DNA from: Liolophura sinensis
Taxonomy: Eukaryota > Mollusca > Polyplacophora > Chitonida > Chitonidae
Length of the DNA stretch: 22,767 nucleotides
NCBI RefSeq assembly: GCF_032854445.1
Contig: NW_027018479.1
Span: forward strand, 1-22,767
Direction of reading: 5' to 3'
Shown: in pieces, positions 1 to 10,405 of the stretch
Position numbering within the stretch: the stretch's first letter is position 1
How the letters are laid out: every line of letters begins with the position of its first letter
Notes under the pieces: model-generated
What the model saw: the letters and a program-made list of their open reading frames with translations, nothing else
What the model was told of the DNA's origin: nothing
Databases searched by the model: none
Translations under genes and position numbers: made by a program

Positions 1-554
1 TTTGCTAATTAAATTCGGCTACATTTTACTATGTAATATCGCGACTGGTCATTACTATATTCAACTTTTGATTATAAGTTATGTGCCCTTCGGTAGCCCA
101 GAAGACGTCAAATCTTTGGGCCAAGCCCATTTAACTCATCCACCAATTGTCTTACTTCTAAGTCGAAGACAAACTCAATGTCTTTATCTACATGTTGAAA
201 AACCACACCATTTGTATATAAAAAACACAAGGTACTTGATACAGTCTGCTGTAAAAAGTACAATTAAACACTGACCCACATCAATAAGGTGCCAAAAGAT
301 GCGCAATTGGGCCAGGCATCTCCAGCTGTTGAAAAATTGCAAATTTCCTTGGTTTCCATGGAGTAAGAGCCGTTGTTAGGCACGTGATTTTTCACATAAA
401 TGCTCATTCAATTGTCGCTACAGCCAAAAGTATTGGTCGGAGAGCAACGCGGTCTTGCACCATTCGATTTCTCGTCACAAAATACGTCGGATTAGCCTCT
501 TACCAGCAGAATTGGAACAGTTTTTCCACTTTTGGATTTTTGCCTGGGCTTTTT
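1..554 (+). repeat. Satellite monomer 1 (551 bp) plus 3 bases of a preceding unit
   Basis: The monomer begins at base 4. It carries CATCCACCAATTG near 137-149, where all other complete monomers have CCAGCAA or CCAGAAA. Other marks are an extra T in ACATTTTACT, an extra T in GTGATTTTTCAC, GGTCTTGCACC for GGTTTGCACC, and CAGCAGAATTGG. The CCACCAA variant is shared only with the last, partial monomer. Confidence 0.93.
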
Positions 555-1103
555 GCTAATTCAATTCGGCTACATTTACTATGTAATATCGCGACTGGTC
601 ATTACTATATTCAACTTTTGATTATAAGTTATGTGCCCCTTCGGTAGCCCAGAAGACGTCAAATCTTGGGCCAAGCCCATTTAACTCATCCAGCAATTGT
701 CCTACTTCTAAGTCGAAGACAAACTCAATGTCTTAATCTACATGTTGAAAAACCACACCATTTGTATATAAAAAACACAAGGTACTTGATACAGTCTGCT
801 GTAAAAAGTACAATTAAACACTGACCCACATCAATAAGGTGCCAAAAGATGCGCAATTGGGCCAGGCATCTCCCAGCTGTTGAAAAATTGCAAATTTCCT
901 TGGTTTCCATGGAGTAAGAGCCGTTGTTAGGCACGTGATTTTCACATAAATGCTCATTCAATTGTCGCTACAGCCAAAAGTATTGGTCGGAGAGCAACGC
1001 GGTTTGCACCATTCGATTTCTCGTCACAAAATACGTCGGAGTAGCCTCTTACCAGCAGCATTGGAACAGTTTTTCCACTTTTGGATTTTTGCTTGGGCTT
1101 TTT
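555..1103 (+). repeat. Satellite monomer 2 (549 bp)
   Basis: Subfamily GTTAGG. Marks: GTGCCCCTTCGG (extra C), AAATCTTGGG (T lost), GTCCTACTT, GTCTTAATCTA (also in monomer 18), ATCTCCCAGC (extra C, also in monomer 10), GGAGTAGCC. The indels lie almost all in homopolymers. Confidence 0.93.
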
Positions 1104-1651
1104 GCTAATTCAATTAGGCTACATTTACTATGTAATATCGCGACTGGTCATTACTATATTCAACTTTTGATTATAACTTATGTGCCCTTCGGTAGCCAGA
1201 AGACGTCAAATCTTTGGGCCAAGCCCATTTAACTCATCCAGCAATTGTCTTACTTCTAAGTCGAAGACAAACTCAATGTCTTTATCTACATGTTGAAAAA
1301 CCACACCATTTGTATATAAAAAACACAAGGTATTTGATACAGTCTGCTGTAAAAAGTACAATTAAACACTGACCCACATCAATAAGGTGCCAAAAGATGC
1401 GCAATTGGGCCAGGCATCTCCAGCTGTTGAAAAATTGCAAATTTCCTTGGTTTCCATGGAGTAAGAGCCGTTGGTTAGGCACGTGATTTTCACATAATGC
1501 TCATTCAATTGTCGCTACAGCCAAAAGTATTGGTCGGAGAGCAACGCGGTTTGCACCATTCGATTTTCTCGTCACAAATAGGTCGGATTAGCCTCTTACC
1601 AGCAGCAATGGAGCAGTTTTTCCACTTTTGGATTTTTTGCCTGGGCTTTTT
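1104..1651 (+). repeat. Satellite monomer 3 (548 bp)
   Basis: Marks: CAATTAGGC, TATAACTTA, GTAGCCAGAAG (C lost), AGGTATTTG, GTTGGTTAGG (extra G), CATAATGC (A lost), AATAGGTCGG, GCAATGGAGCAG, and one extra T before GCC at the end. Counterpart of monomer 9. Confidence 0.93.
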
Positions 1652-2195
1652 GCTAATCAATCGGCTACATTTACTATGTAATATCGCGACTGGTCATTAC
1701 TATATTCAACTTTTGATTATAAGTTATGTGCCCTACGGTAGCCCAGAAGACGTCAAATCTTTGGGCCAAGCCCATTTAACTCATCCAGCAATTGTCTTAC
1801 TTCTAAGTCGAAGACAAACTCAATGTCTTTATCTACATGTTGAAAAACCACACATTTGTATATAAAAAACACAAGGTACTTGATACAGTCTGCTGTAAAA
1901 AGTACAATTAAACACTGACCCACATCAATAAGGTGCCAAAAGATGCGCAATTGGGCCAGGCATCTCCAGCTGTTGAAAAATTGCAAATTTCCTTGGTTTC
2001 CATGGAGTAAGAGCGTGTTAGGCACGTGATTTTCACATAAATGCTCATTCAATTGTCGCTACAGGCCAAAAGTATTGGTCCGGAGAGCAACGCGGTTTGC
2101 ACCATTCGATTTCTCGTCACAAAATACGTCGGATTAGCCTCTTACCAGCAGAATTGGAACAGTTTTTCCACTTTTGGATTTTGCCTGGGCTTTTT
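1652..2195 (+). repeat. Satellite monomer 4 (544 bp)
   Basis: Shortest of the edge monomers. It begins GCTAATCAATCGG, with two bases lost. Other marks: CCCTACGGTAG, CCACACATTTG (C lost), AGAGCGTGTTAGG (two bases lost), ACAGGCCAAAAG and GGTCCGGAG (one base gained each), CAGCAGAATTGG. Confidence 0.93.
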
Positions 2196-2741
2196 GCTAA
2201 TTCAATTCGGCTACATTTACTATGTATATCGCGACTGGTCATTACTATATTCAACTTTTGATTATAAGTTATGTGCCCTTCGGTAGCCCAGAAGACGTCA
2301 AATCTTTGGGCCAAGCCCATTTAACTCATCCAGCAATTGTCTTACTTCTAAGTCGAAGACAAACTCAATGTCTTTATCTACATGTTGAAAAAACCACACC
2401 ATTTGTATATAAAAAACACAAGGTACTTGATACAGTCTGCTGTAAAAAGTACAATTAAACACTGACCCCACATCAATAAGGTGCCAAAAGATGCGCAATT
2501 GGGCCAGGCATCTCCAGCTGTTAAAAAATTGCAATTTCCTTGGTTTCCATGGAGTAGAGCCGTTGCTGGGCACGTGATTTTCACATAAATGCTCATTCAA
2601 TTGTCGCTACAGCCAAAAGTATTGGTCGGAGAGCAACGCGGTTTGCACCATTCGATTTCTCGTCACAAAATACGTCGGATTAGCCTCTTACCAGCAGCAT
2701 TGAACAGTTTTGCCACTTCTGGATTTTTGCCTGGGATTTTT
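2196..2741 (+). repeat. Satellite monomer 5 (546 bp)
   Basis: Subfamily GCTGGG. Marks: ATGTATATCG (A lost), GAAAAAACCAC (extra A), GACCCCAC (extra C), GTTAAAAAATTG, GAGTAGAGCC, CATTGAACAG (G lost), TTTTGCCACTTCTGG, and GGGATTTTTGC for GGGCTTTTTGC. Counterpart of monomer 11. Confidence 0.93.
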
Positions 2742-3288
2742 GCTAATTAAATCGGCTACATTTACTATGTAATATCGCGACTGGTCATTACTATATTCAA
2801 CTTTTGATTATAAGTTAGTGCCCTTCGGTAGCCCAGAAGACGTCAAATCTTTGGGCCAAGCCCATTTAACTCATCCAGCAATTGTCTTACTTCTAAGTCG
2901 AAGACCAAACTCAATGTCTTTATCTACATGTTGAAAAACCACACCATTTGTATATAAAAAACACAAGGTACTTGATACAGTCTGCTGTAAAAAGTACAAT
3001 TAAACACTGACCCACATCAATAAGGTGCCAAAAGATGCGCAATTGGGCCAGGCATCTCCAGCTGTTGAAAAATTGCAAATTTCCTTGGTTTCCATGGAGT
3101 AAAAGCCGTTGCTGGGCACGTGATTTTCACATAAATGCTCATTCAATTGTCGCTACAGCCAAAAGTATTGGGCGGAGAGCAACGCGGTTTGCACCATTCG
3201 ATTTCTCGTCACAAAATACGTCGGATTAGCTCTTACCAGCAGCATTGGAACAGTTTTACCACTTTTGGATTTTTTGCCTGGGCTTTTT
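2742..3288 (+). repeat. Satellite monomer 6 (547 bp)
   Basis: Subfamily GCTGGG. Marks: AAATCGGC (T lost), AAGTTAGTGCC (T lost), AAGACCAAAC (extra C), GAGTAAAAGCC, ATTGGGCGGAG, ATTAGCTCTT (C lost), TTTTACCAC. Counterpart of monomer 14. Confidence 0.93.
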
Positions 3289-3835
3289 GCTAATTAAATT
3301 CGGCTACATTTACTATGTAATATCGCGACTGGTCATTACTATATTCAACTTTTGATTATAAGTTATGTGCCCTTCGGTAGCCCAGAAGACGTCAAATCTT
3401 TGGGCCAAGCCCATTTAACTCATCCAGAAATTGTCTTACTTCTATGTCGAAGACAAACTGAATGTCTTTATCTACATGTTGAAAAACCACACCATTTGTA
3501 TATAAAAAACACAAGGTACTTGATACAGTCTGCTGTAAAAAGTACAATTAAACACTGACCCACATCAATAAGGTGCCAAAAGATGCGCAATTGGCCAGGC
3601 ATCTCCAGCTGTTGAAAAATTGCAAATTTCCTTGGTTTCCATGGAGTAAGAGCCGTTGTTAGGCACGTGATTTTCACATAAATGCTCATTCAATTGTCGC
3701 TACAGCCAAAAGTATTGGTCGGAGAGCAACGCGGTTTGCACCATTCGATTTCTCGTCACAAAATACGTCGGATTAGCCTCTTACCAGCAGCATTGGAACA
3801 GTTTTTCCACTTTTGGATTTTTGCCTGGGCTTTTT
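3289..3835 (+). repeat. Satellite monomer 7 (547 bp)
   Basis: Marks: CCAGAAATTG, CTATGTCGAAG, AACTGAATG and AATTGGCCAGG (G lost). Subfamily GTTAGG. Counterpart of monomer 15, which shares CCAGAAATTG. Confidence 0.94.
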
Positions 3836-4380
3836 GCTAATTCAATTCGCTACATTTACTATGTAATATCGCGACTGGTCATTACTATATTCAACTTTTG
3901 ATTATAAGTTATGTGCCCTTCGGTAGCCGAGAAGACGTCAAATCTTTGGGCCAAGCCCATTTAACTCATCCAGCAATTGTCTTACTTCTAGTCGAAGACA
4001 AACTCAATGTCTTTATCTACATGTTGAAAAACACACCATTTGTATATAAAAAACACAAGGTACTTGATACAGTCTGCTGTAAAAAGTACAATTAAACACT
4101 GACCCACATCAATAAGGTGCCAAAAGATGCGCAATTGGGCCAGGCATCTCCAGCTGTTGAAAAATTGCAAATTTCCTTGGTTTCCATGGAGTAAGAGCCG
4201 TTGTTAGGCACGTGATTTTCACATAAATGCTCATTCAATTGTCGCTACAGCCAAAGTATTGGTCGGAGAGCAACGCGGTTTGCACCATTCGATTTCTCGT
4301 CACAAAATTACGTCGGATTAGCCTCTTACCAGCAGCATTGGAACAGTTTTTCCACTTTTGGATTTTTGCTTGGGCTTTTT
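3836..4380 (+). repeat. Satellite monomer 8 (545 bp)
   Basis: Marks: CAATTCGCTAC (G lost), AGCCGAGAAG, CTAGTCGAAG (A lost), AAAACACACC (C lost), GCCAAAGTATT (A lost), AAAATTACGTC (extra T). Shares AGCCGAG with monomers 12 and 16. Confidence 0.94.
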
Positions 4381-4928
4381 GCTAATTAAATTAGGGCTAC
4401 ATTTACTATGTAATATCGCGACTGGTCATTACTATATTCAACTTTTGATTATAAGTTATGTGCCCTTCGGTAGCCCAGAAGACGTCAAATCTTTGGGCCA
4501 AGCCCATTTAACTCATCCAGCAATTGTCTTACTTCTAAGTCGAAGACAAACTCAATGTCTTTATCTACATGTTGAAAAACCACACCATTTGTATATAAAA
4601 AACACAAGGTATTTGATACAGTCTGCTGTAAAAAGTACAATTAAACACTGACCCACATCAATAAGGTGCCAAAAGATGCGCAATTGGGCCAGGCATCTCC
4701 AGCTGTTGAAAAAATTGCAAATTTCCTTGGTTTCCATGGAGTAAGAGCCGTTGTTAGGCACGTGATTTTCACATAAATGCTCATTCAATTGTCGCTACAG
4801 CCAAAAGTATTGGTCGGAGAGCAACGCGGTTTGCACCATTCGATTCTCGTCACAAAATAGGTCGGATTAGCCTCTTATCAGCAGCAATGGAGCAGTTTTT
4901 CCACTTTGGATTTTTGCCTGGGCTTTTT
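4381..4928 (+). repeat. Satellite monomer 9 (548 bp)
   Basis: Marks: AAATTAGGGC (extra G), AGGTATTTG, GAAAAAATTGC (extra A), CGATTCTCG (T lost), AATAGGTCGG, CTTATCAGC, GCAATGGAGCAG. Counterpart of monomer 3. Confidence 0.94.
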
Positions 4929-5477
4929 GCTAATTCAATTCGGCTACATTTACTATGTAATATCGCGACTGGTCATTACTATATTCAACTTTGATTATAA
5001 GTTATGTGCCCTTCGGTAGCCCAGAAGACGTCAAATCTTTGGGCCAAGCCCATTTAACTCATCCAGCAATTGTCTTACTTCTAAGTCGAAGACAAACTCA
5101 ATGTCTTTATCTACATGTTGAAAAACCACACCATTTGTATATAAAAAGCACAAGGTACTTGATACAGTCTGCTGTAAAAAGTACAATTAAACACTGACCC
5201 ACATCAATAAGGTGCCAAAAGATGCGCAATTGGGCCAGGCATCTCCCAGCTGTTGAAAAATTGCAAATTTCCTTGGTTTCCATGGAGTAAGAGCCGTTGT
5301 TAGGCACGTGATTTTCACATAAATGCTCATTCAATTGTCGCTACAGCCAAAAGTATTGGTCGGAGAGCAACGCGGTTTGCACCATTCGATTTCTCGTCAC
5401 AAAATACGTCGGATTAGCCTCTTACCAGCAGCATTGGAACAGTTTTTCCACTTTTGGATTTTTGGCCTGGGCTTTTT
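4929..5477 (+). repeat. Satellite monomer 10 (549 bp)
   Basis: Marks: AACTTTGATT (T lost), AAAAAGCACAAGG, ATCTCCCAGC (extra C), TTTGGCCTGG (extra G). Otherwise consensus. Subfamily GTTAGG. Confidence 0.94.
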
Positions 5478-6038
5478 GCTAATTCAATTCGGCTACATTT
5501 ACTATGTAATATCGCGACTGGTCATTACTATATTCAACTTTTGATTATAAGTTATGTGCCCTTCGGTAGCCCAGAGACGTCAAATCTTTGGGCCAAGCCC
5601 ATTTAACTCATCCAGCAATTGTCTTACTTCTAAGTCGAAGACAAACTCAATGTCTTTATCTACATGTTGAAAAACCACACCATTTGTATATAAAAAAACA
5701 CAAGGTACTTGATACAGTCTGCTGTAAAAAGTACAATTAAACACTGACCCACATCAATAAGGTGCCAAAAGATGCGCAATTGGGCCAGGCATCTCAGCTG
5801 TTGAAAAATTGCAATTTCCTTGGTTTCCATGGAGTAAGAGCCGTTGCTGGGCACGTGATTTTCACATAAAATGCTCATTCAATTGTCGCTACAGCCAAAA
5901 GTATTGGTCGGAGAGCAACGCGGTTTGCACCATTCCGATTTCTCGTCACAAAATTACGTCGGATTAGACGTCGGATTAGCCTCTTACCAGCAGCATTGGA
6001 ACAGTTTTGCCACTTCTGGATTTTTGCCTGGGATTTTT
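5478..6038 (+). repeat. Satellite monomer 11 (561 bp, longest)
   Basis: The excess length comes mainly from a 12-bp tandem duplication at 5956-5979. Further one-base changes: CCAGAGACGTC, an extra A in the TATATAAAA run, ATCTCAGCTG, GCAATTTCC, CATAAAATGC, CATTCCGATT, AAATTACGTC. Subfamily GCTGGG, with TTTTGCCACTTCTGG and GGGATTTTTGC as in monomer 5. This is the last strongly indel-rich monomer on the left. Confidence 0.94.
5956..5979 (+). repeat. 12-bp tandem duplication inside monomer 11
   Basis: ACGTCGGATTAG occurs twice in direct contact (5956-5967 and 5968-5979). Every other monomer has it once. A slippage-type event private to this copy. Confidence 0.95.
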
Positions 6039-6586
6039 GCTAATTAAATTCGGCTACATTTACTATGTAATATCGCGACTGGTCATTACTATATTCAACT
6101 TTTGATTATAAGTTATGTGCCCTTCGGTAGCCGAGAAGACGTCAAATCTTTGGGCCAAGCCCATTTAACTCATCCAGCAATTGTCTTACTTCTAAGTCGA
6201 AGACAAACTCAATGTCTTTATCTACATGTTGAAAAACCACACCATTTGTATATAAAAAACACAAGGTACTTGATACAGTCTGCTGTAAAAAGTACAATTA
6301 AACACTGACCCACATCAATAAGGTGCCAAAAGATGCGCAATTGGGCCAGGCATCTCCAGCTGTTGAAAAATTGCAAATTTCCTTGGTTTCCATGGAGTAA
6401 GAGCCGTTGTTAGGCACGTGATTTTCACATAAATGCTCATTCAATTGTAGCTACAGCCATAAGTGTTGGTCGGAGAGCAACGCGGTTTGCACCATTCGAT
6501 TTCTCGTCACAAAATACGTCGGATTAGCCTCTTACCAGCAGCATTGGAACAGTTTTTCCACTTTTGGATTTTTGCTTGGGCTTTTT
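6039..6586 (+). repeat. Satellite monomer 12 (548 bp)
   Basis: Marks: AGCCGAGAAG, and TGTAGCTACAG with CCATAAGTGTTGG instead of TGTCGCTACAG with CCAAAAGTATTGG. The latter pair recurs in monomers 28, 36 and 38, and partly in 37. First monomer of the clean core. Confidence 0.95.
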
Positions 6587-7134
6587 GCTAATTAAATTCG
6601 GCTACATTTACTATGTAATATCGCGACTGGTCATTAATATATTCAACTTTTGATTATAAGTTATGTGCCCTTCGGTAGCCCAGAAGACGTCAAATCTTTG
6701 GGCCAAGCCCATTTATCTCACCCAGCAATTGTCTTACTTCTAAGTCGAAGACAAACTCAATGTCTTTATCTACATGTTGAAAAACCACACCATTTGTATA
6801 CAAAAAACACAAGGTATTTGATACAGTCTGCTGTAAAAAGTACAATTAAACACTGACCCACATCAATAAGGTGCCAAAAGATGCGCAATTGGGCCAGGCA
6901 TCTCCAGCTGTTGAAAAATTGCAAATTTCCTTGGTTTCCATGGAGTAAGAGCCGTTGTTAGGCACGTGATTTTTACATAAATGCTCATTCAATTGTCGCT
7001 ACAGCCAAAAGTATTGGTCGGAGAGCAACGCGGTTTGCACCATTCGATTTCTCGTCACAAAATACGTCGGATTAGCCTCTTACCAGCAGCATTGGAACAG
7101 TTTTTCCACTTTTGGATTTTTGCTTGGGCTTTTT
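6587..7134 (+). repeat. Satellite monomer 13 (548 bp)
   Basis: Marks: CATTAATATATTC, TTTATCTCACCC, GTATACAAAAAAC (breaking the TATATAAAA motif), AGGTATTTG, GTGATTTTTACAT. The TATCTC, GTATACAAA, TATTTG and TTTTTACAT set recurs in monomer 40. Confidence 0.95.
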
Positions 7135-7682
7135 GCTAATTCAATTCGGCTACATTTACTATGTAATATCGCGACTGGTCATTACTATATTCAACTTTTG
7201 ATTATAAGTTATGTGCCCTTCGGTAGCCCAGAAGACGTCAAATCTTTGGGCCAAGCCCATTTAACTCATCCAGCAATTGTCTTACTTCTAAGTCGAAGAC
7301 AAACTCAATGTCTTTATCTACATGTTGAAAAACCACACCATTTGTATATAAAAAACACAAGGTACTTGATACAGTCTGCTGTAAAAAGTACAATTAAACA
7401 CTGACCCACATCAATAAGGTGCCAAAAGATGCGCAATTGGGCCAGGCATCTCCAGCTGTTGAAAAATTGCAAATTTCCTTGGTTTCCATGGAGTAAGAGC
7501 CGTTGCTGGGCACGTGATTTTCACATAAATGCTCATTCAATTGTCGCTACAGCCAAAAGTATTGGGCGGAGAGCAACGCGGTTTGCACCATTCGATTTCT
7601 CGTCACAAAATACGTCGGATTAGCCTCTTACCAGCAGCATTGGAACAGTTTTACCACTTTTGGATTTTTGCCTGGGCTTTTT
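7135..7682 (+). repeat. Satellite monomer 14 (548 bp)
   Basis: Subfamily GCTGGG, with ATTGGGCGGAG and TTTTACCAC. Clean counterpart of monomer 6, lacking that copy's indels. Confidence 0.95.
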
Positions 7683-8230
7683 GCTAATTAAATTCGGCTA
7701 CATTTACTATGTAATATCGCGACTGGTCATTACTATATTCAACTTTTGATTATAAGTTATGTGCCCTTCGGTAGCCCAGAAGACGTCAAATCTTTGGGCC
7801 AAGCCCATTTAACTCATCCAGAAATTGTCTTACTTCTAAGTCGAAGACAAACTCAATGTCTTTATCTACATGTTGAAAAACCACACCATTTGTATATAAA
7901 AAACACAAGGTACTTGATACAGTCTGCTGTAAAAAGTACAATTAAACACTGACCCACATCAATAAGGTGCCAAAAGATGCGCAATTGGGCCAGGCATCTC
8001 CAGCTGTTGAAAAATTGCAAATTTCCTTGGTTTCCATGGAGTAAGAGCCGTTGTTAGGCACGTGATTTTCACATAAATGCTCATTCAATTGTCGCTACAG
8101 CCAAAAGTATTGGTCGGAGAGCAACGCGGTTTGCACCATTCGATTTCTCGTCACAAAATACGTCGGATTAGCCTCTTACCAGCAGCATTGGAACAGTTTT
8201 TCCACTTTTGGATTTTTGCCTGGGCTTTTT
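7683..8230 (+). repeat. Satellite monomer 15 (548 bp)
   Basis: Close to consensus. Its mark is CCAGAAATTG, shared with monomer 7. Subfamily GTTAGG. Confidence 0.95.
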
Positions 8231-8778
8231 GCTAATTCAATTCGGCTACATTTACTATGTAATATCGCGACTGGTCATTACTATATTCAACTTTTGATTA
8301 TAAGTTATGTGCCCTTCGGTAGCCGAGAAGACGTCAAATCTTTGGGCCAAGCCCATTTAACTCATCCAGCAATTGTCTTACTTCTAAGTCGAAGACAAAC
8401 TCAATGTCTTTATCTACATGTTGAAAAACCACACCATTTGTATATAAAAAACACAAGGTACTTGATACAGTCTGCTGTAAAAAGTACAATTAAACACTGA
8501 CCCACATCAATAAGGTGCCAAAAGATGCGCAATTGGGCCAGGCATCTCCAGCTGTTGAAAAATTGCAAATTTCCTTGGTTTCCATGGAGTAAGAGCCGTT
8601 GTTAGGCACGTGATTTTCACATAAATGCTCATTCAATTGTCGCTACAGCCAAAAGTATTGGTCGGAGAGCAACGCGGTTTGCACCATTCGATTTCTCGTC
8701 ACAAAATACGTCGGATTAGCCTCTTACCAACAGAATTGGAACAGTTTTTCCACTTTTGGATTTTTGCCTGGGCTTTTT
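8231..8778 (+). repeat. Satellite monomer 16 (548 bp)
   Basis: Marks: AGCCGAGAAG (as in 8 and 12) and CCAACAGAATTGG. Subfamily GTTAGG. Confidence 0.95.
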
Positions 8779-9326
8779 GCTAATTCAATTCGGCTACATT
8801 TACTATGTAATATCGCGACTGGTCATTACTATATTCAACTTTTGATTATAAGTTATGTGCCCTTCGGTAGCCCAGAAGACGTCAAATCTTTGGGCCAAGC
8901 CCATTTAACTCATCCAGCAATTGTCTTACTTCTAAGTCGAAGACAAACTCAATGTCTTTATCTACATGTTGAAAAACCACACCATTTGTATATAAAAAAC
9001 ACAAGGTACTTGATACAGTCTGCTGTAAAAAGTACAATTAAACACTGACCCACATCAATAAGGTGCCAAAAGATGCGCAATTGGGCCAGGCATCTCCAGC
9101 TGTTGAAAAATTGCAAATTTCCTTGGTTTCCATGGAGTAAGAGCCGTTGTTAGGCACGTGATTTTCACATAAATGCTCATTCAATTGTCGCTACAGCCAA
9201 AAGTATTGGTCGGAGAGCAACGCGGTTTGCACCATTCGATTTCTCGTCACAAAATACGTCGGATTAGCCTCTTACCAGCAGCATTGGAGCAGTTTTTCCA
9301 CTTTTGGATTTTTGCTTGGGCTTTTT
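8779..9326 (+). repeat. Satellite monomer 17 (548 bp)
   Basis: Near consensus. The only marks seen are ATTGGAGCAG and the GCTTGGG ending. Confidence 0.95.
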
Positions 9327-9875
9327 GCTAATTAAATTCGGCTACATTTACTATGTAATATCGCGACTGATCATTACTATATTCAACTTTTGATTATAAG
9401 TTATGTGCCCTTCGGTAGCCCAGAAGACGTCAAATCTTTGGGCCAAGCCCATTTAACTCATCCAGCAATTGTCTTACTTCTAAGTCGAAGACAAACTCAA
9501 TGTCTTAATCTACATGTTGACAAAACCACACCATTTGTATATAAAAAACACAAGGTACTTGATACAGTCTGCTGTAAAAAGTACAATTAAACACTGACCC
9601 ACATCAATAAGGTGCCAAAAGATGCGCAATTGGGCCAGGCATCTCCAGCTGTTGAAAAATTGCAAATTTCCTTGGTTTCCATGGAGTAAGAGCCGTTGTT
9701 AGGCACGTGATTTTCACATAAATGCTCATTCAATTGTCGCTACAGCCAAAAGTATTGGTCGGAGAGCAACGCGGTTTGCACCATTCGATTTCTCGTCACA
9801 AAATACGTCGGATTAGCCTCTTACCAGCAGCATTGGAACAGTTTTTCCACTTTTGGATTTTTGCCTGGGCTTTTT
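9327..9875 (+). repeat. Satellite monomer 18 (549 bp)
   Basis: Marks: GACTGATCAT, GTCTTAATCTA (as in monomer 2) and GTTGACAAAACC (one base gained). Subfamily GTTAGG. Confidence 0.95.
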
Positions 9876-10085
9876 GCTAATTAAATTCGGCTACATTTAC
9901 TATGTAATATCGCGACTGGTCATTACTATATTCAACTTTTGATTATAAGTTATGTGCCCTTCGGTAGCCCAGAAGACGTCAAATCTTTGGGCCAAGCCCA
10001 TTTAACTCATCCAGCAATTGTCTTACTTCTAAGTCGAAGACAAACTCAATGTCTTTATCTACATGTTGAAAAACCACACCATTTG

Positions 10086-10096
10086 TATATAAAAAA
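10086..10096 (+). promoter_or_regulatory. TATA-box-like motif, once per monomer
   Basis: TATATAAAAAA resembles a strong RNA polymerase II TATA box and occurs in almost every monomer. Monomers 13 and 40 change it to TATACAAAAAA. Many satellites are transcribed, but nothing downstream identifies a transcript, and an AT-rich repeat can contain such a motif by chance. Shown in the reference monomer only. Confidence 0.2.
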
Positions 10097-10167
10097 CACA
10101 AGGTACTTGATACAGTCTGCTGTAAAAAGTACAATTAAACACTGACCCACATCAATAAGGTGCCAAA

Positions 10168-10192
10168 AGATGCGCAATTGGGCCAGGCATCT
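10168..10192. other. Hairpin-capable dyad, present once per monomer
   Basis: AGATGC at 10168-10173 and its reverse complement GCATCT at 10187-10192 flank a 13-nt spacer, giving a 6-bp stem. The dyad is present in nearly all monomers at the same place. In monomers 23 and 31 four spacer bases differ while both stem arms are unchanged. A 6-bp stem in an AT-rich repeat could be chance, and function is not shown. Confidence 0.4.
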
Positions 10193-10405
10193 CCAGCTGT
10201 TGAAAAATTGCAAATTTCCTTGGTTTCCATGGAGTAAGAGCCGTTGTTAGGCACGTGATTTTCACATAAATGCTCATTCAATTGTCGCTACAGCCAAAAG
10301 TATTGGTCGGAGAGCAACGCGGTTTGCACCATTCGATTTCTCGTCACAAAATACGTCGGATTAGCCTCTTACCAGCAGCATTGGAACAGTTTTTCCACTT
10401 TTGGA

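Larger units (their letters stand above)
1104..4380 (+). repeat. Older higher-order block A (monomers 3-8)
   Basis: Six monomers whose private variants recur in the same order in the block at 4381-8778. Monomer 3 matches 9 (AGGTATTTG, AATAGGTCGG, GCAATGGAGCAG). Monomer 5 matches 11 (TTTTGCCACTTCTGG, GGGATTTTTGC). Monomer 6 matches 14 (ATTGGGCGGAG, TTTTACCAC). Monomer 7 matches 15 (CCAGAAATTG). Monomer 8 matches 16 (AGCCGAGAAG). Monomers 4 and 10 share no clear marker. Many single-base indels obscure the relationship. Confidence 0.75.
4381..8778 (+). repeat. Older higher-order block B (monomers 9-16)
   Basis: Eight monomers parallel to block A, with monomers 12 and 13 extra. Offsets to block A are about 3.28-3.30 kb for monomers 9 and 11 (six units) and about 4.39 kb for monomers 14-16 (eight units). 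The change in offset places a two-monomer gain here, or a two-monomer loss from block A, between monomers 11 and 14. Monomers 12 and 13 carry markers (GTAGCTACAG; TATCTCACCC with GTATACAAA) that reappear in monomers 38 and 40. Confidence 0.75.

Noticed and set aside
725-961. Minus-strand reading frames of 60-100 codons rich in hydrophobic residues
   Set aside because: They recur with the monomer, shift frame with every single-base indel, and vary in length between copies. No family motif is visible.
1753-2052. Minus-strand frame ending in a segment with FDLEVRQLLDELNGLGPKI, possibly a transposon protein relic
   Set aside because: The segment looks protein-like but is short, is bounded by stops in consensus monomers, and contains no catalytic motif I can name. 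A translated search against transposon proteins would decide it; without a hit it is chance.
9950-9990. CENP-B box
   Set aside because: CTTCGGTAGCCCAGAAG begins like the box but lacks the central A and the CGGG core, and no other TTCG in the monomer fits.
10252-10257. CACGTG as an E-box and GACGTC as a CRE-like site
   Set aside because: Six-base palindromes are expected by chance in a 548-bp unit. I see no arrangement that supports a regulatory role.
10222-10375. Splice-site-like pair GAGTAAGAG and CTCTTACCAGCAG suggesting an intron
   Set aside because: Both are short and degenerate, with no coding potential on either side. The second reads as a good donor (CTGGTAAGAGG) on the other strand, which is more likely chance.
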